64,000 nt of DNA, taken from Arenibacter algicola. Lineage in GTDB: Bacteria; Bacteroidota; Bacteroidia; Flavobacteriales; Flavobacteriaceae. Below, piece after piece: positions 56,193 to 63,433 of this stretch; position 1 is the first letter of the stretch, and each line of letters starts with the position of its first letter. Under the pieces are notes generated by a model. That model was not told the origin of the DNA and searched no databases. It was given only the letters and a program-made list of their open reading frames with translations. The stretch is from contig NZ_JPOO01000001.1 in assembly GCF_000733925.1 (NCBI RefSeq), forward strand, positions 2,108,001-2,172,000, given 5' to 3'. Made by a program: the position numbers and the translations under genes.

Positions 56193-56621
56193 TCATTTCC
56201 TTTCTGGTTCGTTCATTATAAAAATGCTCCCGGTATAATTGAAAATTTCGCCTTTCAGATTTTGGTAATCCCTCTGACATTCATCCACGTTCACTTGAAG
56301 ACTATCATTTTTTTTAACGTCGTCCGCACTAATGGAGCTGTCCGCTATATCCAACTCATTGCCCAAATTGTTTTCGTGCAATGAAATTTGAGATCTTACA
56401 GCCGCATTTCTTTTTTCGATAACCTGCAAACGGGTTTTGTAATCCTGTAGACGTTCAAAGAGGTTAGGGATGTTGGGCTTAAAGGCATTGGAATCCAATA
56501 GGCGTTTTATAAAAACAATTTCGTCATCCATTAATTGAAACTTCAATTTCCATTGCTGGATTTTCCAATGCAAAAGGGCAATTTTCCTCCCGTTATCTGT
56601 GACCGTATTTTTCTTTTCCAT
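56193..56621 (-). CDS. Coiled-coil cytosolic protein of unknown function
   Basis: 142 residues without signal peptide or membrane segments. Leucine- and charge-rich heptads run from about 15 to 90 (WKIQQWKLKFQLMDDEIVFIKRLL, NLFERLQDYKTRLQVIEKR), predicting a coiled coil. No family was recognised. A Crp/Fnr-type box with perfect TAACTTTA -7 element 23 nt away lies upstream, so it is expressed with the cluster. It may be a structural or protein-interaction factor. Confidence 0.65.
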   Translation of the reverse strand: MEKKNTVTDNGRKIALLHWKIQQWKLKFQLMDDEIVFIKRLLDSNAFKPNIPNLFERLQDYKTRLQVIEKRNAAVRSQISLHENNLGNELDIADSSISADDVKKNDSLQVNVDECQRDYQNLKGEIFNYTGSIFIMNEPERK

Positions 56622-56639
56622 TTTTTTTTGGATCTTGGA

Positions 56640-56682
56640 TAAAGTTATGAACTTTTAAAAATCCCTGCTATGAGATTTGTCA
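56640..56682 (-). promoter_or_regulatory. Crp/Fnr-type box and promoter of the coiled-coil protein gene
   Basis: Minus strand: TGAC-AAAT-CTCA (56682-56671), 23 nt, TAACTTTA (56647-56640). The right half-site has one mismatch from GTCA or ATCA. Spacing is identical to the other minus-strand boxes in this cluster. Confidence 0.6.
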
Positions 56683-56690
56683 TCTCCATT

Positions 56691-58061
56691 CTAGATGAAA
56701 ATTTTTTGTATTTCATTGAGTTTTGGAATCTGTACGTTCCAACCATGAACATCCCTGATCTTTACTCTAAAGGCATCAAGGGAAGTAGGTTCCCCATGGA
56801 TAAGGAAAACTGTTTCGGGAATATTGTCGATTTCCTCCATCCAATGCAACAACTCGCTTTGATCGGCATGGGCGGATAGACTTTCCAAATGATGGATTTT
56901 TGCCTTAACGGGATAGTATTTTCCAAACAGCTTTAGTTCAAAGGCCCCTTCCAATAGTTGGCGTCCGCGGGTTCCTTCTGCTTGGAACCCCACTAATAAA
57001 ACCGATGTAGATGCTATGTCTATCAGCTGTTTTAGATAGGTAAGTACCCTGCCTCCTGTTACCATTCCGCTTCCGGCAATTACAATTTTAGATCTGGGAT
57101 CGTCGATGGTCTTCCATGTGTCGGCATAGGAGGTTATAATATTGAAGTGATTGCACATGGCATGGTACTCGTTCATAGGTAGTTTATGCCAATGTGGAAA
57201 TTGTTCAAATACGGACAACACATTGTTGCCCATGGGGCTATCTATAAAAATAGGGATATTTGGGATCTTGTTTTTTTTATACAACTGCCAAAGTAGATAC
57301 ATTAGCGATTGTAGTCGCTCCACGGCAAAGGATGGGATGATGAGATTTCCCCTCTCCCCAATGGTTGTTTTTATGAGATCGCTGAGTTTTCCTTCTACGT
57401 CTTCTTTAGGATGCAATTTATTCCCATAGGTGCTTTCCACAAAAAGATAATCGGCCCATTTTGGACGTACCGGGGCTTCCAATAGATCATCATGTAATCT
57501 ACCAACGTCCCCAGAAAAAACAAATAGTTTCCCGAAGACCTCCAATTCAATGTAGGTCGCCCCTATGATATGACCATTATATCGGTATTTGAGGCGAATG
57601 TGCTCTGAGAGCGTAATCCATTCTTCCTTTTCCATGGATTGAAACAAACTTATGGTACGTTCGGCGTCTTTTACGGTGTAAAAAGGGAGTGCTGGGTCGT
57701 GCTTGCTGTACCCTTCCTTATTGGCCTGATCGGCTTCTTCTTCGTGAATCTTGGCACTGTCCAAAAGAATTATTCGGGCAATTGCCAAAGTGGGAGCTGT
57801 GCCCAAAATTTTACCTCTAAAGCCTTCCTTTTGTAATCTGGGCAGGTATCCTGTATGGTCCAGATGTCCATGGGTCAAAAGCACCATGTCTATTTTTGAG
57901 ACATCTATGGGCAAGGGATTCCAGTTTTGTTGTCGCAGTTCCTTTATCCCTTGGAACATTCCGCAATCTATCATCAGATTCAATTCAGGGGTCTCCAAAT
58001 AGAATTTAGAGCCTGTTACGGTTCCGGAAGCGCCCAGGAAATGTATTTTGATTGTATTCAT
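56691..58061 (-). CDS. Beta-CASP metallo-beta-lactamase (RNA-processing type)
   Basis: 456 residues. The metallo-beta-lactamase motif HGHLDHTG (His64, His66, Asp68, His69) is followed by a beta-CASP domain with FVESTYGNKLH, PSFAVERLQSLMYLLW, GSGMVTGGRVLTYL and the late SLSAHADQSELLHWM. The family includes CPSF73/YSH1-like and KH-less archaeal and bacterial RNases. It probably cleaves or degrades RNA. It lies 3 nt after the ATP-cone nuclease gene, so the two are tightly coupled. Confidence 0.9.
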   Translation of the reverse strand: MNTIKIHFLGASGTVTGSKFYLETPELNLMIDCGMFQGIKELRQQNWNPLPIDVSKIDMVLLTHGHLDHTGYLPRLQKEGFRGKILGTAPTLAIARIILLDSAKIHEEEADQANKEGYSKHDPALPFYTVKDAERTISLFQSMEKEEWITLSEHIRLKYRYNGHIIGATYIELEVFGKLFVFSGDVGRLHDDLLEAPVRPKWADYLFVESTYGNKLHPKEDVEGKLSDLIKTTIGERGNLIIPSFAVERLQSLMYLLWQLYKKNKIPNIPIFIDSPMGNNVLSVFEQFPHWHKLPMNEYHAMCNHFNIITSYADTWKTIDDPRSKIVIAGSGMVTGGRVLTYLKQLIDIASTSVLLVGFQAEGTRGRQLLEGAFELKLFGKYYPVKAKIHHLESLSAHADQSELLHWMEEIDNIPETVFLIHGEPTSLDAFRVKIRDVHGWNVQIPKLNEIQKIFI

Positions 58062-58064
58062 GTT

Positions 58065-58910
58065 TTAATGATTGCAAAGCTGTTTAATCTCGTTCAGGAT
58101 TTTTTCTTTCCTGGTACTGGAGATTCCCAAATGATCCAAAAAAAACTTATCCTTCCAAAGCTGCCTACATAAGACCACATCCCTACTCAATAAAAACTGT
58201 TTTTCCCTATTGCTGAGCAGGGTAGAAACGGTGATGGGGTAAAGTCCTAAACGATCTATACGGTCCTTAAGACCATCATTCAATGGTAGATCCCAGCTTA
58301 GTAAATACAATCCTGCACATTTTCCATAAGTGGAGGCATCGCTGGTAAAACGCGTGTTGGTTACCACCCAGCCTTTATCCAGTTCCCTATGTTCATTTTT
58401 CTTGGTGGCCCAATGTGCTTTTACATCGTTATATCTGGAATGGATATAGAGGGGGATCTTAACATTGCAGTTACGCCCTTCTTCCGAGTGGAACTTACAT
58501 TCTATAACAGTGACAGTTCCATTTTTTTCCGCAACAACATCAATTTCATGTGTTACACAGATACCGTTCATTATTTGATCTACACTAGTATGGTAGCCAG
58601 AATATTCCAGAATGGCGGCCACAAAACGTTCAAAGGGAAAGCCTGTTGGCCCCAATTCGTAAATGGCTTTTTTTAGTTTGTATTTTGAAGCAAAGATGGA
58701 TTTGTTTTTTTTCAGTAGGGAATAGGCCCTGTTATATATCTCATTGGTAGATATGCCTTCATATAACTCATCCTTTACCTGGTCTACAATTTGTTCCACA
58801 AGATTATGGTCGGCCCCACTGTGTTTAAGGGATTTACGCAGTTTGTCCAAAGAAAATTTGGCCCGTTCCCCTGAGGATTTTAGAATTTCAATGTCCAATT
58901 CCTTTTTCAT
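58065..58910 (-). CDS. ATP-cone domain fused to a PD-(D/E)XK nuclease
   Basis: 281 residues. The N terminus (1-85: IEILKSSGERAKFSLDKLRKSL ... KYKLKKAIYELGP) matches an ATP-cone, the nucleotide-sensing domain of ribonucleotide reductases. The C-terminal part carries the Mrr-like nuclease core with Asp124 (EIDVV), Glu137 and Lys139 (ECK). The fusion suggests a nuclease controlled by ATP/dATP level. Gene neighbours are a beta-CASP RNase (3-nt gap) and an MscS channel (one nt gap), so the three form an operon. DNA or RNA as substrate is open. It is not next to a methyltransferase, so restriction is unlikely. Confidence 0.85.
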   Translation of the reverse strand: MKKELDIEILKSSGERAKFSLDKLRKSLKHSGADHNLVEQIVDQVKDELYEGISTNEIYNRAYSLLKKNKSIFASKYKLKKAIYELGPTGFPFERFVAAILEYSGYHTSVDQIMNGICVTHEIDVVAEKNGTVTVIECKFHSEEGRNCNVKIPLYIHSRYNDVKAHWATKKNEHRELDKGWVVTNTRFTSDASTYGKCAGLYLLSWDLPLNDGLKDRIDRLGLYPITVSTLLSNREKQFLLSRDVVLCRQLWKDKFFLDHLGISSTRKEKILNEIKQLCNH

Positions 58911-58911
58911 A

Positions 58912-59811
58912 TCATTGCTTTAGATGAATATCCAATTCCGGTATTTTTAGAAGCTGCAAGGTGGTGGAAGCCAATTTTACTTTGTCATCCGTAGCCATAA
59001 GGGCCTGTACTATTTGCTCGAACAGTTCGTGCTTTGTTATCCGCCTTAACTTATAATCCGTAATATACCTTAGATTTATGGCTATCCAATTATCTGTTGG
59101 ACTAATGGCCAAGGTTGGGGCAATAGTGGCATTTTCTATATAATAATGCTCCACCATTTCCTCCCACCTTGCTATAGAATTCTTGGTGTATTCGGAAAGG
59201 AAATCAGTGGCCTTTTCCATTACTATTTTTTTTGCCAGTGCAACATCCGAATCATAGGTTATAAGTATATTGAGTTCATCCCAAACAAATGGAAAATCCA
59301 TGGAATAGTTCTTAATAGGACCTTTAAAAACAAAGGCGTTGCTGATCTTGACAATCCTACCAGAATAATTGTCACTACTTACCCATTCCCCAATCTCCAT
59401 TAGGGTGGTATAGATGCTATCTATATCAATTACATCCCCTTTAATGCCATTAATTTCAATACGGTCTCCAGGTTTATAGACCTTTACAAAAAAGATATAG
59501 AAAGATCCCGCAATACTTAGGATCAATTCTTGGAGGGTAAAGGTTATTCCAGCAGTGAACAGGCCTATGATAATGGTGTAATCTTTAATGTTTTCTACCG
59601 TAAATGCCATTAGGATCAATAGCGAAATTAGAACGTAGCCAATAATTTCTACTCCTTTTTGCGCCTTGTATCTAACCGAAACATTATCTATTCTTCTTTT
59701 TAGTACCCTACGAAGAAACCCAATAAAGATTATTATGGCCAGTATCCACAACAAAAGTTTGATAATCTTCAATACTAATGGGTCGTTAAAAAAGTCCAAG
59801 AGACTGTTCAT
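58912..59811 (-). CDS. MscS-family mechanosensitive channel (small)
   Basis: 299 residues from the ATG ending at 59811. The longer frame reaching 59844 would start inside a terminator hairpin and is rejected. Three to four N-terminal membrane helices, a pore region (ITFTLQELILSIAGSFYIFFVKVYKPGD), the beta domain (RIEINGIKGDVIDIDSIYTTLMEIGEW) and an alpha/beta C-terminal domain are visible. It is first in the set MscS - ATP-cone nuclease - beta-CASP RNase with almost no spacing. No Crp/Fnr box was found in front. Confidence 0.9.
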   Translation of the reverse strand: MNSLLDFFNDPLVLKIIKLLLWILAIIIFIGFLRRVLKRRIDNVSVRYKAQKGVEIIGYVLISLLILMAFTVENIKDYTIIIGLFTAGITFTLQELILSIAGSFYIFFVKVYKPGDRIEINGIKGDVIDIDSIYTTLMEIGEWVSSDNYSGRIVKISNAFVFKGPIKNYSMDFPFVWDELNILITYDSDVALAKKIVMEKATDFLSEYTKNSIARWEEMVEHYYIENATIAPTLAISPTDNWIAINLRYITDYKLRRITKHELFEQIVQALMATDDKVKLASTTLQLLKIPELDIHLKQ

Positions 59812-59830
59812 GGGCAATGGATTTAAATAA

Positions 59831-59861
59831 GACCGCCTAAACAAAAATTGTTTTGGCGGTC
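59831..59861 (-). terminator. Terminator after the usp - 137-aa gene unit
   Basis: GACCGCC (59831-59837) and GGCGGTC (59855-59861) with partial inner pairing AAACA/TGTTT. On the minus strand T-rich sequence follows. Confidence 0.75.
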
Positions 59862-59882
59862 TCCCAATTAAAAATTAACCAA

Positions 59883-60296
59883 CTATTTTTTTTGGCCAAA
59901 AAAGTCCCTTACCAAGGCTTTGGTCTGGTTCTCGGTCATGCTATCGGCTTTGGCGACGGCTTTTACTCTTTCTGCAAGTCCTTTGTGGTGTTCCAGCAGT
60001 TCTTTTCTAAACTTCTCATTGGTATCTGCCGGGCCAAAAAGCGCTATGGCATCTGCATCACCAATGGCGTCCGCGAGTTTTTTAAAATATGATTTTAATT
60101 GTGCTTTCTCCCTTTCCAGATAGGTGCGCTCGTGTGTAACATCTTGGGTTACACCGGATTTTACCCTAGGTCCAGAGGTACCCTTGCGGTTAAAAAATTC
60201 CATCTCCGAAAAAATGGTTTCCAATTTCTCTTCTTTGTTATCCAAACGGATAATATGGGCTTTTTCCCTATCCATCCATATTCCAATATTTTTCAT
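59883..60296 (-). CDS. Small protein, possibly eRF1-like/host-attachment family
   Basis: 137 residues: IGIWMDREKAHII, a long charged middle (QLKSYFKKLADAIGDADAIALFGPADTNEKFRKELLEH) and a Lys-rich C terminus. The pattern weakly resembles bacterial proteins related to the eRF1 middle domain ('host attachment' family), where similar DAIALFGPG-like blocks occur. I am not sure. It follows the universal stress protein gene by 13 nt and is closed by a terminator at 59831-59861, so it belongs to that transcript. Confidence 0.6.
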   Translation of the reverse strand: MKNIGIWMDREKAHIIRLDNKEEKLETIFSEMEFFNRKGTSGPRVKSGVTQDVTHERTYLEREKAQLKSYFKKLADAIGDADAIALFGPADTNEKFRKELLEHHKGLAERVKAVAKADSMTENQTKALVRDFFGQKK

Positions 60297-60309
60297 AATA
60301 CAATGTTTT

Positions 60310-61155
60310 TTAAGATTCGTTCAGAGCCAAAATAGGAACAGTGGCATCATAACCAATTTCCTTCACCAATGGTCTGGAAAATATACTATTGAACAAAAAA
60401 TGTTTTTTGTTGATGAACGCGATCATGTCGCTGTTCCTACTTTCTACAAAAGAGGTTAATCCCCGGGCGACGTCCTTATCCGTCAGGGTATGGAAGCTAT
60501 GGTCAACACTTTCGAGGATGTCGTCCAAGAGTTTTTTGCGGGCTTCTTGGTCTTCGGCGAGCGTAGTTTTTTTCGTAAAGTGTACAACGCGTATCGCCGT
60601 ATTGTGCATCATGGCCATCTCTATCAAATAATTCAATTCCTTTCGGCTAAAGGTGGATTTGTAATTAGTAGGAAAGACAATTTCTTTGGGAGTGGAAAAC
60701 CGAAGTTCATCTGGGATGGCCATTACTGGGCACTCCCTTATTGTCTCCATGGCATTTACAGTATTGCTACCAAAAATGATTCCTTTGGCACCCGTAGCTC
60801 CCTGTGTACCCATGATTACAAGGTCTATATCTTTGCTCGCAATGGTCTGTTTTATGGCCTCAGAAAGAAAATTAAAGGATGAAATTGTATGATAACTATG
60901 TTTTGGGTTGTCATGGTGAAGCTCCAGCATGTCCAATAGCTTGGCAAAAGCCACCTCAGATGCTTCTTTGGCAGCTTCGTATTCCGCACTGCCCGGTTCT
61001 GGCAGAATTAAGGTACTTGTGGTGTAATTATCCAAGCGGAAGATGTTCAAAAAATAGAATTCGCAGTTAAGCTTTGCATAAAGGTCCAAGGCATAGCGTG
61101 TGGCGTTCAACGCATTTTTGGAGAAATCGGTAGGAATTAGTATTCTTTTGTCCAT
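60310..61155 (-). CDS. usp: Universal stress protein, tandem domain
   Basis: 281 residues built from two UspA domains, each about 140 residues. The first has MDKRILIPTDFSKNALNATRYAL and the ATP-type motif GTQGATGAKGIIFGSNTVN; the second lacks the G-x2-G-x9-G loop in intact form. Tandem UspA proteins bind ATP and are induced in arrest, starvation or low oxygen. A Crp/Fnr-type box (61209-61220) 54 nt before the start supports stress control. Followed after 13 nt by the 137-aa gene. Confidence 0.9.
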   Translation of the reverse strand: MDKRILIPTDFSKNALNATRYALDLYAKLNCEFYFLNIFRLDNYTTSTLILPEPGSAEYEAAKEASEVAFAKLLDMLELHHDNPKHSYHTISSFNFLSEAIKQTIASKDIDLVIMGTQGATGAKGIIFGSNTVNAMETIRECPVMAIPDELRFSTPKEIVFPTNYKSTFSRKELNYLIEMAMMHNTAIRVVHFTKKTTLAEDQEARKKLLDDILESVDHSFHTLTDKDVARGLTSFVESRNSDMIAFINKKHFLFNSIFSRPLVKEIGYDATVPILALNES

Positions 61156-61177
61156 GACAATGCTTCTTTAGTTTTAT

Positions 61178-61220
61178 TAAATATAATAGGCTTTAGTGAC
61201 AGTTTCTATGACAATGGTCA
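61178..61220 (-). promoter_or_regulatory. Crp/Fnr-type box and promoter of a usp gene
   Basis: Minus strand: TGAC-CATT-GTCA (61220-61209), perfect arms, 23 nt, TATATTTA (61185-61178). Distance from box to ATG is 54 nt, the same as for the usp gene at 62910. The box slightly overlaps the end of the preceding usp gene (61218-62063). Confidence 0.7.
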
Positions 61221-62063
61221 TTCTTGGGAGGGGAGAATTAAGAATGGGATATCGGAATACATGCTTAAGTCTTTTACTACTGGTTCACGGGTAAGCTTTT
61301 CAAAAAGATTGCGCTTTTCATGTACCATGGCGAACAAATCCACTTTTAGTTTTTCCAAAAAAATATCTATTACCTTCGCTTTGTCGTCAAAATTTTTGAT
61401 CCATTGGAATGAATGGCCAACATGACTTAGACCATCTTCCAATTTTTTTCTATTCTCCTCCTGGGTCTTGTTCAGAATATGTTGTTCCTGAACGTGTACG
61501 ACCCTAATGGACGCTTTGGACAAAGAGGCAAAATATAGCAGTTGATCTATAGTTTTTTGACCACAGTCCTTTCTCAAGTCAGTTACAAACGCGATTTCCT
61601 TTATTGGGTGGAAATCCATTTCGCCGGGAATGGCCAGTAATGGGCATTTGAGATTATCGGCCACCCTAATGGTATTGCTTCCAAAAAATACATCGGTAGC
61701 TTCTGTAAGTCCTTTGTTCCCCATGGTTACCAAATGGATCTTAAGTTCCCCTATTTTTTGCGCTATGATATTTACCAAGTCCCCTTTTTGGGATATGGTC
61801 TTGAAGGTATGAAGGGGATTCTCATTGTCCAAGACTATCTTGTGCTTGGTGTGTGTTAATTTTTCCTTGGACTTAGATTCCATTTCCTTTAGGTGCTTTT
61901 TAATATTTAGTATTGGAAGTTTTTTGCCTGGGGCTATGGTAAGTTCCGAATAGGTGTTAAGAATGTAAAAGGTACATTTTTCCGATGCTAAAAGTTTTGT
62001 TACGTAGAACAGGGCACAATAGGCATTATTGGAAAAATCGGTGGCAACAAGTATATTCTTCAT
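61218..62063 (-). CDS. usp: Universal stress protein, tandem domain
   Basis: 281 residues, two UspA domains (MKNILVATDFSNNAYCALFYV; second starts near IKEIAFVTDLRKDC). The nucleotide loop reads GNKGLTEATDVFFGSNTIR, an altered G-x2-G-x9-G with a Leu-Thr insertion. It starts 10 nt after the preceding usp gene (62074-62910) and is transcribed with it. It is less similar to the other three copies than they are to one another, so the set is an old duplication. Confidence 0.88.
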   Translation of the reverse strand: MKNILVATDFSNNAYCALFYVTKLLASEKCTFYILNTYSELTIAPGKKLPILNIKKHLKEMESKSKEKLTHTKHKIVLDNENPLHTFKTISQKGDLVNIIAQKIGELKIHLVTMGNKGLTEATDVFFGSNTIRVADNLKCPLLAIPGEMDFHPIKEIAFVTDLRKDCGQKTIDQLLYFASLSKASIRVVHVQEQHILNKTQEENRKKLEDGLSHVGHSFQWIKNFDDKAKVIDIFLEKLKVDLFAMVHEKRNLFEKLTREPVVKDLSMYSDIPFLILPSQE

Positions 62064-62073
62064 TATCTATGAA

Positions 62074-62910
62074 TTAAAATTGTGGAATTACCATAAAGGG
62101 TATAGTGACGTGGAAACCTATTTTTTTGATAACAGGTTCAATAAAAAGTCGCTCCATAAAAGTATGTTTGTTCTGAACCATGACCAGCAGGTTGATTTTT
62201 TCTTTGGCCTGGAAAGCATTGATGGCGTCTATAATTTCATTGTTGGGGACATCATGGAACAATGCCTTGTTGCCCAAAATCTTTTCGAGGCCTTTCTTTT
62301 GCTTTTCTTGATCCGGAGTCAGTTTATAGCCTGTGGATACGTGTAAAACATTTATTTGGGACCCATATTCATTGGCTATGTCCAAAAGTGGAGTCAACTT
62401 CTCCTTTTTGTATACAATTTCATAGTCAGTTGGGAATAATATTTCCAACGGATTCTCGTACTCAAAATTAGGGGGTACCACTAACACGGGGCAATTGGCT
62501 TTTCTTATGACATGTACCGTATTTGTTCCAAATAGGATTTCCTTGGCCCCTGTGGCTCCTGTGGTGCCCATTACTACCAAATGTATACCTTCAGATTCTA
62601 CGGTTTCCATAACTTCGTTCACCAGGGTGTTAAAGGCAGTGTGAACAATAAAGCTATGATTAGGGTTAATATATTCCTTTTCCAAGCGACTTTTGAGTTT
62701 TTCCAGTTGGGTCATGGAGGTTTCCTGCATTACATCGCCCAAGCCGATCAGACCCGGACTTCCAACCAGGTATTCCGCGTTGTACACTGGTGGCATATAG
62801 GTATGCATTAAATAGAATTTACATTTTACATTTTTGAAAATCTTCAAAGCGTAGCTAATGGCCTTAATGGAATTGTCTGAAAAATCAGTGGGAAGCAATA
62901 TTTTTTTCAT
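62074..62910 (-). CDS. usp: Universal stress protein, tandem domain
   Basis: 278 residues: KKILLPTDFSDNSIKAISYAL and the ATP loop GTTGATGAKEILFGTNTVH in the first domain, and a second domain from about LEILFPTDYE. It is the first gene of a two-gene usp operon. Its promoter (62933-62940) uses a Crp/Fnr-type box shared with the divergent thioredoxin gene. It likely binds ATP and acts in survival under energy stress. Confidence 0.9.
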   Translation of the reverse strand: MKKILLPTDFSDNSIKAISYALKIFKNVKCKFYLMHTYMPPVYNAEYLVGSPGLIGLGDVMQETSMTQLEKLKSRLEKEYINPNHSFIVHTAFNTLVNEVMETVESEGIHLVVMGTTGATGAKEILFGTNTVHVIRKANCPVLVVPPNFEYENPLEILFPTDYEIVYKKEKLTPLLDIANEYGSQINVLHVSTGYKLTPDQEKQKKGLEKILGNKALFHDVPNNEIIDAINAFQAKEKINLLVMVQNKHTFMERLFIEPVIKKIGFHVTIPFMVIPQF

Positions 62911-62932
62911 AGTGTTTTATACATTGGTACGG

Positions 62933-63006
62933 TAAATCTAAAGAGGAAGAATTTTGAAAACCATGATATTGGTCAGTTCCATATTCTCTTTGTTTAGGTA
63001 ATTTTA
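62933..63006. promoter_or_regulatory. Shared Crp/Fnr-type box with two divergent promoters (usp and trx)
   Basis: Palindrome TGAT-ATTG-GTCA at 62964-62975. Leftward: 23 nt then TAGATTTA (62940-62933) for usp. Rightward: 23 nt then TAATTTTA (62999-63006) for the thioredoxin gene. Both spacings and both -7 forms equal those of the other boxes. Confidence 0.7.
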
Positions 63007-63089
63007 CTCGATAATCCAGATTTGAACCTGCAGACCGCCTTTAGATGCTTTCCTGCTCCGAGATAGTTTACTTTTAAAAAAATAAAATT

Positions 63090-63389
63090 ATGAAAGATAG
63101 TTTTAGCAATATTATCAATTCTGAAACCCCTGTTCTGGTCGATTTTCATGCGGATTGGTGCGGACCCTGTAAAATGCTGGCACCTATTTTAAAACAGGTC
63201 AAGGAGGAAATGGGGAATGCCCTGAAAATTGTAAAGATCGATGTGGACAAGAATCAATCCTTGGCCAGTACTTATCAAGTAAGGGGGGTACCTACCATGG
63301 TGTTATTTAAAAATGGGAAGCAGGTTTGGCGACAATCTGGCGTGCTTCAAAAGAACGACATAGTGAGGGTTGTTCAACAGCATATTTAA
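63090..63389 (+). CDS. trx: Thioredoxin
   Basis: 99 residues, no signal peptide, complete thioredoxin fold. The active site WCGPCKM, the PVLVDFHADWCGPC strand-helix start and the cis-Pro in RGVPTMVLFKNG are present. A cytosolic disulfide reductase. It is divergent from the usp operon and appears to share its Crp/Fnr-type box, with a leader of about 75-80 nt. The small size and neighbours suggest a stress-specific thioredoxin separate from the housekeeping one. Confidence 0.92.
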   Translation: MKDSFSNIINSETPVLVDFHADWCGPCKMLAPILKQVKEEMGNALKIVKIDVDKNQSLASTYQVRGVPTMVLFKNGKQVWRQSGVLQKNDIVRVVQQHI

Positions 63390-63433
63390 AGGGCGGTAAC
63401 TAGGACTCGCCCAATTATCGAAATCCAGCAGTC

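Noticed and set aside
63000..63062. GC-richer stretch before trx with TTGAACCTGCAG and TTTAGATGCTTTCC, resembling parts of tRNA or 23S rRNA
   Set aside because: No cloverleaf or paired T-arm can be formed on either strand; treated as the thioredoxin leader.
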